A stretch of DNA of 37,335 nt from positions 1 to 37,335 of the forward strand of contig JABIUA010000154.1 in the NCBI GenBank assembly GCA_018667575.1, written 5' to 3'. Below the pieces are notes generated by a model that was given only the letters and a program-made list of their open reading frames with translations, was not told the origin of the DNA and searched no databases. Both the position numbers and the translations under genes were made by a program. This stretch comes from Methanobacteriota archaeon. GTDB lineage: Archaea > Thermoplasmatota > Poseidoniia > Poseidoniales > Poseidoniaceae. Position 1 is the first letter of the stretch. Each line of letters starts with the position of its first letter. Below, in pieces: positions 1-7,365 of this stretch.

Positions 1-1103
1 ATACTTTTTTCATCAATTGAAACATCCATTCTCCATTTCGACCTAATCAGTTCGGGGCGGCCTGATAACAAGTCATTCTGTAATCGGTCTAAAAGATCGA
101 AAGCGCTTGGCTGCCACGCCTTAGCATGTGAAATTAGTCTTTGTAGTGTTCTCCAATTGAATCTATTATCTTCTTCAAGAAGTAAACCTCTTATGCTATT
201 TTGTTTCATAAAAATAGCTAGTTCAACCGGTACTTTTTGTGTCGTTAATACATCCTCATTGTGTAAATAAAGAATATACAATAAACGCTCTAATGCCTGA
301 CTTTTATCATAGCCTGGGATGAGGGCTTTGTTGAAATCACTCCTCCATTCTCTCCACTCTAAGTATAAATCAGGATCTAGGTGAGTGACCAATAAATCGC
401 CAAGAATACTACCGAGTTGTGTTGGATGGTGTGTCGGAGCATGGAATACTAAATTGGAAAATTTATCACCTAATTGCCGTACATAATCCAACGTATGTTG
501 AGCATGGAATGTATACATGAAACCTGAACTCATGGCGATTACAAGTGCTAGATTCCAAGCGACAGAGCCAGGAGGCGGAGATAGTGAAAGTAGCATTAGC
601 CCAAGTGATAAGCCGATTAGTACTGTACTGACGAGATTATTTCTCCTGTGATCCTTAAGTCCATCCAGAATCCTATCCATCCCCGGTTGAACTCTTAATG
701 CATGCTTACCGCCACTGCTAAATCCGCCCTGTTCTCTTAGAGATAGTCTTGCTTGCATGGCATGCCACGCTGATTCACTAGCGATTATACTAGGCAAAGT
801 TGCTAGTAAAATTGGCACTGGAAGTAAAAATACTAAGTTTGATTTCTCTGAAATTTGTTGTGGAAACAATACGCCAAGTAGAGAGAAAAATGCTAAAATC
901 AATCCCGCTATCGATCTCCAAAAAAGTAGGATTCGATTACGGGTTATGTTACCTGCTAACCGCCTTCTATTCTCCAATTTCTCCCATTGGCCCCTAGTAT
1001 GCTCTAGCGGGTCCTCGATTCTTTCAAACCCGTGACCGTATGGATCTGGTAATTCCAGGCTACGGAAATCATTGGAAGTTTTCCTTTTAGCCATCTTACT
1101 CAT
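1..1103 (-). CDS. Membrane protein, C-terminus beyond window edge (partial)
   Basis: Frame ending at ATG 1101-1103 (MSKMAKRKTSNDFRSLELPDPYGHGFERIEDPLEHTRGQWEKLENRRL...) has no stop through position 1; two hydrophobic hairpins (LLWRSIAGLILAFFSLLGVLF / LVFLLPVPILLATLPSII, and LVSTVLIGLSLGLMLLSLS / VAWNLALVIAMSSGFMYTF). Absent from the ORF track, presumably because it runs off the edge. Confidence 0.75.
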   Translation of the reverse strand, partial: MSKMAKRKTSNDFRSLELPDPYGHGFERIEDPLEHTRGQWEKLENRRRLAGNITRNRILLFWRSIAGLILAFFSLLGVLFPQQISEKSNLVFLLPVPILLATLPSIIASESAWHAMQARLSLREQGGFSSGGKHALRVQPGMDRILDGLKDHRRNNLVSTVLIGLSLGLMLLSLSPPPGSVAWNLALVIAMSSGFMYTFHAQHTLDYVRQLGDKFSNLVFHAPTHHPTQLGSILGDLLVTHLDPDLYLEWREWRSDFNKALIPGYDKSQALERLLYILYLHNEDVLTTQKVPVELAIFMKQNSIRGLLLEEDNRFNWRTLQRLISHAKAWQPSAFDLLDRLQNDLLSGRPELIRSKWRMDVSIDEKS

Positions 1104-1164
1104 CACCGCTCACGAGGTCCTAGACTTTACTTCTTGCCTCGAAAAACAATACAATGATACAATA

Positions 1165-1238
1165 CGGGCGCAGCAGGATTTGAACCCGCGATCTTCGGCT
1201 TAGGAGGCCGACACATTATCCAACTATGTTACACGCCC
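1165..1238 (-). tRNA. tRNA-Arg (anticodon CCT)
   Basis: Reverse complement GGGCGTGTAACATAGTTGGATAATGTGTCGGCCTCCTAAGCCGAAGATCGCGGGTTCAAATCCTGCTGCGCCC folds as a cloverleaf; anticodon stem TCGGC/GCCGA, loop CTCCTAA; T-loop GGTTCAAATCC. Confidence 0.9.
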
Positions 1239-1275
1239 AAACAGGCCAACGAACATTCAGCAATGAGCGTTACGA

Positions 1276-2427
1276 TTACCGAGTAGAAATATCTGCAACA
1301 TTCATCATAAATTTTTCTAATTCAATTCTTGGTTGTGATGTCTTCTGAATGGCTACTTCGCATTTAGCCAATGATATTATCAGTTTTGATAAATCTTGAT
1401 CCATCAAATGAAGTCGTCCTTCAGTCAATAACTTGTGTAGATGTTTTACAATATCTTCAGCTTCAAGGCTTTGCTTATCCATTATCTGGTCTAGAACTCC
1501 CATGGCCCCTTTCAAGACCCGAGCATTCTTGTTGCCCCTCTTTTCCCATTTCCAGTCATGTACCCTTCCACGCATTGCTTCTTCGAGCATTAGTTGAATC
1601 TCTCTATGTGCCGAAGAAGACATAACGTCTTGTAAATTCTTACGAGATTGAAGCATATCTCTGTGTGTTAAAACTTCAAGTAAAAATATAGCTTTACGAA
1701 CATTGCCATTTGCAACATGCGCGATGTCCCCTAACATTCCTTTGGCAGGAGACAGTTGTTCTTCAGCAGAAATCTTCTGTAAAATAGTTTCAATGTCTTG
1801 TCTTTTGGCCTTAGGTATTCTGATGTGCTGAGTTCTACTCCTAAGGGCTTCAATCAATCTTGAAGGCGTGGTTGTAGTGAAAATAAACCTAGCACTATTA
1901 CTGCTCTTCTCCATCATTCTCCGAAGGTATGATTGTCTTATATTACCCAAAGAATCCGCATCTTCTATTACAATAATTCTAGAAATTGGGATGGTTCGTG
2001 AATCTTTGCTAGACTCGAAACCGGCAGGTGGTCCGTTATCTCCTTTGACTTTCATCAAAGACGAGTCATAGGCATCTAGACTAGTTCTGCCAGCCAAGGT
2101 GTCTTTTGAATTACTACCTTCTGGGCGCAAAAATGTCTCGAATTTGGCCATTGCCCCACTAGTACGGGCTAGATCTTTGGCGTTCAGTACATGGGTTGTT
2201 GACTCATGCGCAGGGCCTAATACTTGCCTAGCAATTAATCGCCAAATTGCAGTTTTTCCTGAACCAGTAGGCCCTGAAAGTAAAAGGTGTGGAGGATTTG
2301 ATTGAAGTGAAGCCTTCTCGACTGTCTCAATTATATTATCAGGAATAAGCAAATCTCGGAAAAGCAAAGGTGCTTTTGACTCTAACCAAGATGGCATAGT
2401 ATTAGTCATAAGGCGGAGGTCTTTCAA
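1276..2427 (-). CDS. AAA+ clamp-loader subunit, replication factor C small-subunit-like (divergent)
   Basis: Walker A GPTGSGKT, Walker B-like IIVIEDADSL, RRMMEKSSNSARFIFTTTTPSRLIEALRSRTQHIRI (sensor 1 and SRC-like arginine finger), RFC-type C-terminal helical region. Confidence 0.8.
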   Translation of the reverse strand: MKDLRLMTNTMPSWLESKAPLLFRDLLIPDNIIETVEKASLQSNPPHLLLSGPTGSGKTAIWRLIARQVLGPAHESTTHVLNAKDLARTSGAMAKFETFLRPEGSNSKDTLAGRTSLDAYDSSLMKVKGDNGPPAGFESSKDSRTIPISRIIVIEDADSLGNIRQSYLRRMMEKSSNSARFIFTTTTPSRLIEALRSRTQHIRIPKAKRQDIETILQKISAEEQLSPAKGMLGDIAHVANGNVRKAIFLLEVLTHRDMLQSRKNLQDVMSSSAHREIQLMLEEAMRGRVHDWKWEKRGNKNARVLKGAMGVLDQIMDKQSLEAEDIVKHLHKLLTEGRLHLMDQDLSKLIISLAKCEVAIQKTSQPRIELEKFMMNVADISTR

Positions 2428-2445
2428 CTCTACGCGCGAATATTT

Positions 2446-2595
2446 TCACTCAGCAGGTAGACGCTTAGTGGTTTTTCTACGTAGCTTCATGAATACGCGT
2501 GAGCCACAAGCCTTACAGCTAATTCCATTACGCTCTCGGTGAAAAGATTCGATACTGCCACAAACTGCACACTTATAGTCAACTAACTCTACCAT
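2446..2595 (-). CDS. rpoP: DNA-directed RNA polymerase subunit P (Rpo12), 49 aa
   Basis: Manual translation MVELVDYKCAVCGSIESFHRERNGISCKACGSRVFMKLRRKTTKRLPAE; zinc ribbon CxxC...CxxC followed by basic tail typical of archaeal Rpo12. Too short for the ORF track. Confidence 0.85.
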   Translation of the reverse strand: MVELVDYKCAVCGSIESFHRERNGISCKACGSRVFMKLRRKTTKRLPAE

Positions 2596-2665
2596 TAAGT
2601 CCAACTCCAGTCCACCCGACTAAGCACCCTTTCTTAACCTGTCCTACGCGGAATGATACTATAAT

Positions 2666-3310
2666 TCAGCACATTCCACCGACTAATCCGGGCATCAGGC
2701 GTACCTTTTGGGCGCCCTGTAGGTCTGTTTCTGCTAAGTCTGCAGTGGCCACCATCCGATTGTCAACAAAAACCCATGTTCCATCGCAGTTGGATACGCG
2801 TTGAATCAATTCTGGCTTTGTCATCTCTACTTGTGAATGCCCTGTTTCATCAGCTATCTCGACTGTGAATCTAACCTCTTCTGAATTACCTCCCACTAGG
2901 CCTGGCATAGCCCTCAATCGGCTACCCTGTTCAATCTCCATCGAGTTAAGTTCAGAAGCGGATACCATCCTATCATCGACAAATAACCATGTTGCGCCTG
3001 AATTTGCGGTTTTAACAAGTTCCGCTTTAGACATCTCTACAATGGAGTGGCCGGTTTTATCTGCTACCTCTACCGTGTAAGTCTGTTCTTCTTCTGTGCT
3101 GCCACCAACAATACCGGGCATTATTCTGATTTTTGAATCGGCGCTAATGTCTAGCCCCTCTATCTCTTTGGCCTCTACCAACCTATTATCGACAAAAACC
3201 CAAGAGCCTTTCGACTCATTGGCCTTTTCAATAATCTCTGGTGCGGTCATTTCAACAACTGAGTGTCCAGTTGAATCTGCTATTTCTACGATGTACTTCT
3301 TATCTGACAT
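2666..3310 (-). CDS. Triple tandem beta-grasp-like (ThiS/MoaD/ubiquitin-like) protein, each module ending in VGG; C-terminal GGMC
   Basis: Three repeats with 71-aa period: ...VEIADSTGHSVVEM...WVFVDNRLV...KIRIMPGIVGG / ...VEVADKTGHSIVEM...WLFVDDRMV...RLRAMPGLVGG / ...VEIADETGHSQVEM...WVFVDNRMV...KVRLMPGLVGG-MC. Confidence 0.75.
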   Translation of the reverse strand: MSDKKYIVEIADSTGHSVVEMTAPEIIEKANESKGSWVFVDNRLVEAKEIEGLDISADSKIRIMPGIVGGSTEEEQTYTVEVADKTGHSIVEMSKAELVKTANSGATWLFVDDRMVSASELNSMEIEQGSRLRAMPGLVGGNSEEVRFTVEIADETGHSQVEMTKPELIQRVSNCDGTWVFVDNRMVATADLAETDLQGAQKVRLMPGLVGGMC

Positions 3311-3390
3311 GATACTTCCTCGGAAGTACAGAAAATCCAGTGTATATAATAAAACGCGAAACCACTCTAAAGACTACTAAGAGATACTTT

Positions 3391-3465
3391 TGGCGCCCAC
3401 TCCGGGAATTGAACCCGGGTCGCAGGAATGACAATCCTGCATGATAACCTCTACACCAAGCGGGC
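3391..3465 (-). tRNA. tRNA-Asp (anticodon GTC), 3' CCA encoded
   Basis: Reverse complement GCCCGCTTGGTGTAGAGGTTATCATGCAGGATTGTCATTCCTGCGACCCGGGTTCAATTCCCGGAGTGGGCGCCA; anticodon stem CAGGA/TCCTG, loop TTGTCAT. Confidence 0.95.
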
Positions 3466-3492
3466 CTTAGCAGTCTCACCGGAGCGCAACGG

Positions 3493-3501
3493 CTATTTAA
3501 G
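3493..3501. promoter_or_regulatory. Candidate archaeal TATA box, possibly bidirectional (tRNA-Asp on -, 3534 CDS on +)
   Basis: ggctatttaagcc, near-palindromic; centred about 32 nt upstream of the tRNA-Asp 5' end and about 37 nt upstream of the ATG at 3534. Confidence 0.4.
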
Positions 3502-3533
3502 CCGCTCTATGTGGCCTAACCGGAGAGTTACTC

Positions 3534-5162
3534 ATGGCTAGGAAAAAAACATCTGCTGAGAAAGCACGTGAGGATGCTGAAAATGAGAAAGTTGAGAATA
3601 TGCTCGATGGTGCTTTTGGGACACTGAGTGGCCTCGAGATGAATAAACCTGAAGAAAATCTACCGGAAGATATCTCAGAACCTGATACAAATACAGAAGA
3701 ATATCAAGAAAAAAACCACGAAGAAACCCAAGAATCAGCAGAAAATGAACAAATCACTGCTGAAGAAGAAACCAAAATTGAACAAACAGAAAATATTCCT
3801 AATGCTGAGGAGACTATTCTAGAAAATGAGCCTTCAATACAAGAAGATGATGAAAGAATGCCTCTTGCGTCACCACCAGAAGAATCATCTTCGAGTGACT
3901 CCCCGTCAAATGTTCCACCAAGTGGTCCACCAAGTGGTCCACCAAGCGGCCCTCCATCAAAGGGTCCACCGAGCCGTCCACCAAGTGGCCCTCCATCAAA
4001 GGGTCCACCGAGCCGTCCACCAAGTGGCCCTCCATCAAAAGGTCCACCATCAAAAGGTCCTCCCGGCTTGCCACCAAATCATCCTTCAAGCGAAGCAACC
4101 GAAGATAATACGCAAGAGGAAAGTCAAGAGGAGCCCCTTGAAGAAACTATTACTGAAGATGAATCTACCAACTCCGCTACTGAAGTAACAGAATCAGATA
4201 CTACTGAGGAACAAGTTGGCGAGGAAATGGTTGCTGAAACCAGTATAGAACAAGAATCTGTTGTAATCGCTGAAGAGCCCATTGATGAAATCGAAACTAT
4301 CGCTGAAGAATTAGAGCAGGATATTGTTGAAGAAGGAGTTGAAAGTTTAGAAGAGATGCCCGGAGAAGTTACCGATGTTGCATTAGAAAATCCAAATTCT
4401 GAAATGACTGAGGCAGAGAGTGTGACTGATGTAGAAACAGAAGCCGAAATAGCCCGTCTTTCTGCTGAAGTTGAACGATTGAGAAGATCTATGGCTGGGG
4501 CCGCTGAAGTAATTGAAGAACTTGAGAATCCACCTATGCCTCCTGCGATTATGGATAATTTGGTTATTGGCGCACACATTGTGGGAGATATGGCGCGATT
4601 AGCAAGGCAACTAGACCGAGAGCAACTGATTCGTGCGTCTATGGGAACAATAGCAATGCTCCACCCAGACCAACTAGAAATAATTGTTTCAACAAAGCAT
4701 ATGGCCCTACTTCCAAGAATGGATGAGAGAGACATTTGTGCTGCTAAATTAGGAGTTGACCCCCCCCGAGGCGCACCTACTGATTGGCGTGTTCTTGAAG
4801 TGGTCTTGGCCTCAGTGAGTTTGATCACTGGCGGCCCTGCTGCTGTAATTCACTCACATGGGCCGTTTACAACCGCTGCAAGTTGTGAGAAAGATTTAGT
4901 CTTAGTTCAGCCAATTGATGTTATTGGAAAGAAGCATATTGGCAAAATAATTATTGTGGACCCAGATGACGATAATCCTGAAGAATTCCTTCGACAAGTT
5001 GCTGAAGCTCTACAACAAGGCGGAATGAGGTGCGTTGTTATTAGAGGCAAGGGGGCTTACGCCGTGGGTGCTGATTTAGACCAGGCTTGGGCTAATGCTG
5101 CAATGCTTGAGCACAGTATGAAGATTGTTTTACTTGCAAGACAAGCTAATCTGAAAGTCTGA
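3534..5162 (+). CDS. Acidic/Pro-rich low-complexity N-terminus fused to a class II aldolase/adducin-like domain (catalytically degenerate)
   Basis: N-terminal E/T/S-rich plus PPSGPPSKGPPSRPPS repeats, predicted coiled coil (EAEIARLSAEVERLRRSMAGAAEVIEELE), then EIIVSTKHMALLPRMDERD...TDWRVLEVVLASVSLITGGPAAVIHSHGPFTTAAS...CVVIRGKGAYAVGADLDQAWANAAMLEHSMKIVLLAR, resembling FucA-type aldolases. Confidence 0.75.
   Translation: MARKKTSAEKAREDAENEKVENMLDGAFGTLSGLEMNKPEENLPEDISEPDTNTEEYQEKNHEETQESAENEQITAEEETKIEQTENIPNAEETILENEPSIQEDDERMPLASPPEESSSSDSPSNVPPSGPPSGPPSGPPSKGPPSRPPSGPPSKGPPSRPPSGPPSKGPPSKGPPGLPPNHPSSEATEDNTQEESQEEPLEETITEDESTNSATEVTESDTTEEQVGEEMVAETSIEQESVVIAEEPIDEIETIAEELEQDIVEEGVESLEEMPGEVTDVALENPNSEMTEAESVTDVETEAEIARLSAEVERLRRSMAGAAEVIEELENPPMPPAIMDNLVIGAHIVGDMARLARQLDREQLIRASMGTIAMLHPDQLEIIVSTKHMALLPRMDERDICAAKLGVDPPRGAPTDWRVLEVVLASVSLITGGPAAVIHSHGPFTTAASCEKDLVLVQPIDVIGKKHIGKIIIVDPDDDNPEEFLRQVAEALQQGGMRCVVIRGKGAYAVGADLDQAWANAAMLEHSMKIVLLARQANLKV
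3915..4065 (+). repeat. In-frame tandem PPS[G/K/R] coding repeats (about 39-bp higher-order unit)
   Basis: Repeats of ccaccaagtggt and of ggccctccatcaaa(g/a)ggtccaccgagccgtccaccaagt. Confidence 0.85.
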
Positions 5163-5211
5163 ATTTAGAAAAAAAACATTCTTTCATAAGTATAACTGTA
5201 AATCTTGGTAT

Positions 5212-6171
5212 ATGGCGAACAAACCAAAACTTGCTGTTTCAGCATGCTTAGTTGGACAAAAAGTACGATACAACGGCGATGCTGCCGAATTTAGAACTCT
5301 GTCAAGAAAGTGGAGTGAACACCTAGAACTAATTCCTTTGTGCCCTGAAGTTGGTATCGGAATGGGAGTTCCAAGACCCACCATTAGACTGGTTAAAGAA
5401 GAAGGGAAAATAAAATTGGTAAATCCAAAAAATGGCGAAGATTTTACTGAAAAAATGTTAGAGTATTCTGAAATTCAATCTGACTTGCTGGCTGCCTCGG
5501 GAGTCTGTGGCTTCGTTTTCAAGAAAGATTCACCGAGTTGCGGTGTTGAAAGAGTGAAAGTCTACAGAGGCGACAACCCTCGGGCTGTAAGAGACGGAAG
5601 AGGAATGTTTGCTACCGTATTTACCACTCTAAATCCACATATTCCTGTCATCGAAGAAGGGCGCATGAGTGATTCTCGACAAGCAGAACATTTCCTAGCA
5701 CGGGTTCACTTTTTCCATGAGTGGTTGAATACCGGAAAAGGTGGATGGAACGCCATGAAGATTATGCAATTCCACAATGACAACAAGTTATTCCTGTTGA
5801 GTAGAGCACCATCCTCCAAAAGAATGCTTGGAAGATTAATTGCCGACTTATTGGACAAAGGCGCCAATCCTGAATTTATCGCTCTTGAATATATGACTAA
5901 GGCTCAAAAAGCACTCAATACCTTGACTAGTAGAGGGCGTATTGCACATGCCATGGAGAGAGTAATTGGGCAATTTTCAGATAAGCTGACCAAGGACCAA
6001 AGAAAAGAACTGATCGACCTAATAAAGGAGTTCAGAGTTGGAAATGTTCCTCGCTTTGCCCCTCTAGTGCTTATCAAACATTATTTACGTCGATTCGGGA
6101 TGAATAAGAAAATTATCTCCCGATTTACAAATTCCATTCCTCTAGAAATGGGATTGATGGCTAAAGTATGA
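5212..6171 (+). CDS. DUF523 (TudS-like)-DUF1722 (YbgA-like) fusion protein
   Basis: VSACLVGQKVRYNG, LIPLCPEVGIGMGVPRP, FVFKKDSPSCGVERVKVY (DUF523 cysteines), then DUF1722 HNDNKLFLLSRAP...LGRLIADL region. Confidence 0.9.
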   Translation: MANKPKLAVSACLVGQKVRYNGDAAEFRTLSRKWSEHLELIPLCPEVGIGMGVPRPTIRLVKEEGKIKLVNPKNGEDFTEKMLEYSEIQSDLLAASGVCGFVFKKDSPSCGVERVKVYRGDNPRAVRDGRGMFATVFTTLNPHIPVIEEGRMSDSRQAEHFLARVHFFHEWLNTGKGGWNAMKIMQFHNDNKLFLLSRAPSSKRMLGRLIADLLDKGANPEFIALEYMTKAQKALNTLTSRGRIAHAMERVIGQFSDKLTKDQRKELIDLIKEFRVGNVPRFAPLVLIKHYLRRFGMNKKIISRFTNSIPLEMGLMAKV

Positions 6172-6228
6172 ATCTGCGGTGCAGTGGCTCACTCTAGTGT
6201 GAAATTAAAGTTAAAGTAATCAAAATGA

Positions 6229-6609
6229 TTACTCGATAAATACCTGTATATTTTCACCAGATACTCTAGTCTCGTAAGTCTTGAGATCTTTTTGCTTGGA
6301 AAATTTACCTACTAATTTACCATACGGAGGGAATAATGGAAACGGCGACCACTCAACTAGACTGCCATCATCTATCTTGTGGGTGGTTTGATGGAGTGGG
6401 CATCTAATGCAGCCATCCTTTACTTTGCCACCCATTGCAAGTGGCCAACGCATATGTCTACAGAGTGCCTCGGTAGCAAAATAATCTCCTTCAAGATTGA
6501 TTAGTAAAACTAATTTTCTACCAACAGTAACCATTTTTTTCTTACCTGGTAGCAATTTTCGTGCCTTTAGAGCGTTATGCCATTTATTCTCATCTTCAGT
6601 TTCTGACAT
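6229..6609 (-). CDS. Rieske [2Fe-2S] ferredoxin-like protein
   Basis: ALCRHMRWPLAMGGKVKDGCIRCPLHQTTHKI: CxH...CxxH Rieske motif. Start at MSETEDEN (6609) preferred over the upstream ATG at 6627. Confidence 0.85.
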   Translation of the reverse strand: MSETEDENKWHNALKARKLLPGKKKMVTVGRKLVLLINLEGDYFATEALCRHMRWPLAMGGKVKDGCIRCPLHQTTHKIDDGSLVEWSPFPLFPPYGKLVGKFSKQKDLKTYETRVSGENIQVFIE

Positions 6610-7336
6610 TACGCATACCTCCATCAAGATGCATTATTTGTCCAGTTAAATTATCTGGAGCGCTCGTCAATAACCAAAACATAGTTTCTGCTATCTCCTC
6701 GGGTTCATTTATTCGTTTCATTGGAATCTTAGATACCGCAGATTCAAGCATTGCTTCAGAGCGAGTTATCGGTGCTGAAAGTTTGGTATCTGTAAGGCCT
6801 GGAGCAACTGCATTGACTCTTATTTTCCTTTGGGCATAAGTAGCTGCTGCTGAGCGAACCATTGATTCTATGCCCCCTTTAGCGGCTGCAATCGCCTCGT
6901 GATTGACAAGTCCTAGGCTTGCCGCGACGCTAGAGGTGAATACTGCCCTTCCACCACCACTTTTCAGCATTGTTTTACACGTCATAGATAATGCCATAAA
7001 TGCACTAACCAGATTGGTTTGAATTACTTCTTCAAAGGCTTCTACTTTTACCGCATGAGGTGGCCTGATTAGTATCGAACCAACAAGATGGGCCATTCCT
7101 GATATCTTACCACCGCCTTGCTGAGCAGCTATTTCTATTGCACTAGCTAAATCTGTAGATGATAATGCGTCACCATTTACAATAGTTACTTTATCGGCAA
7201 TTTCATTGTCAACCGATTCATTATTTCTTACTAGCATCGTGACTTTGTAATCATTATTAGTAAGTTTTCTAGCTAGTTGTTGAGCGATATCACTGCCGCC
7301 TCCAATAATCAAAATAGACTCTGCCATAATTCGCAA
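6596..7336 (-). CDS. Short-chain dehydrogenase/reductase (SDR) family protein, active-site Tyr apparently missing
   Basis: Rossmann ILIIGGGSDIAQQLARKL; SSVAASLGLVNHEAIAAAKGGIESMVRSAAATYAQRKIRVNAVAPGLTDT; C-terminal LLTSAPDNLTGQIMHLDGGM. Confidence 0.88.
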   Translation of the reverse strand: MRIMAESILIIGGGSDIAQQLARKLTNNDYKVTMLVRNNESVDNEIADKVTIVNGDALSSTDLASAIEIAAQQGGGKISGMAHLVGSILIRPPHAVKVEAFEEVIQTNLVSAFMALSMTCKTMLKSGGGRAVFTSSVAASLGLVNHEAIAAAKGGIESMVRSAAATYAQRKIRVNAVAPGLTDTKLSAPITRSEAMLESAVSKIPMKRINEPEEIAETMFWLLTSAPDNLTGQIMHLDGGMRNVRN

Positions 7337-7365
7337 ATTGTTAAATGATTTTTATATTAGTGTTT

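Noticed and set aside
3814-4188. ORFs 3814..4098 (-) and 3826..4188 (+), highly repetitive His/Val/Leu or Val/Asp proteins
   Set aside because: Frame shadows of the PPSG/PPSK repeat in the 3534..5162 CDS; composition is explained by the repeat read in other frames.
4751-4768. Run of eight C residues in the aldolase-fusion gene as a programmed frameshift or sequencing error
   Set aside because: The aldolase-like frame is continuous across the tract (GVDPPRGAPTDWR), so no frameshift is needed.
4124-4828. 234-aa Ser/Ile-rich minus-strand ORF
   Set aside because: Antisense to the acidic coding region; low-complexity S/T/I composition is the complement of GAA/GAT-rich codons.
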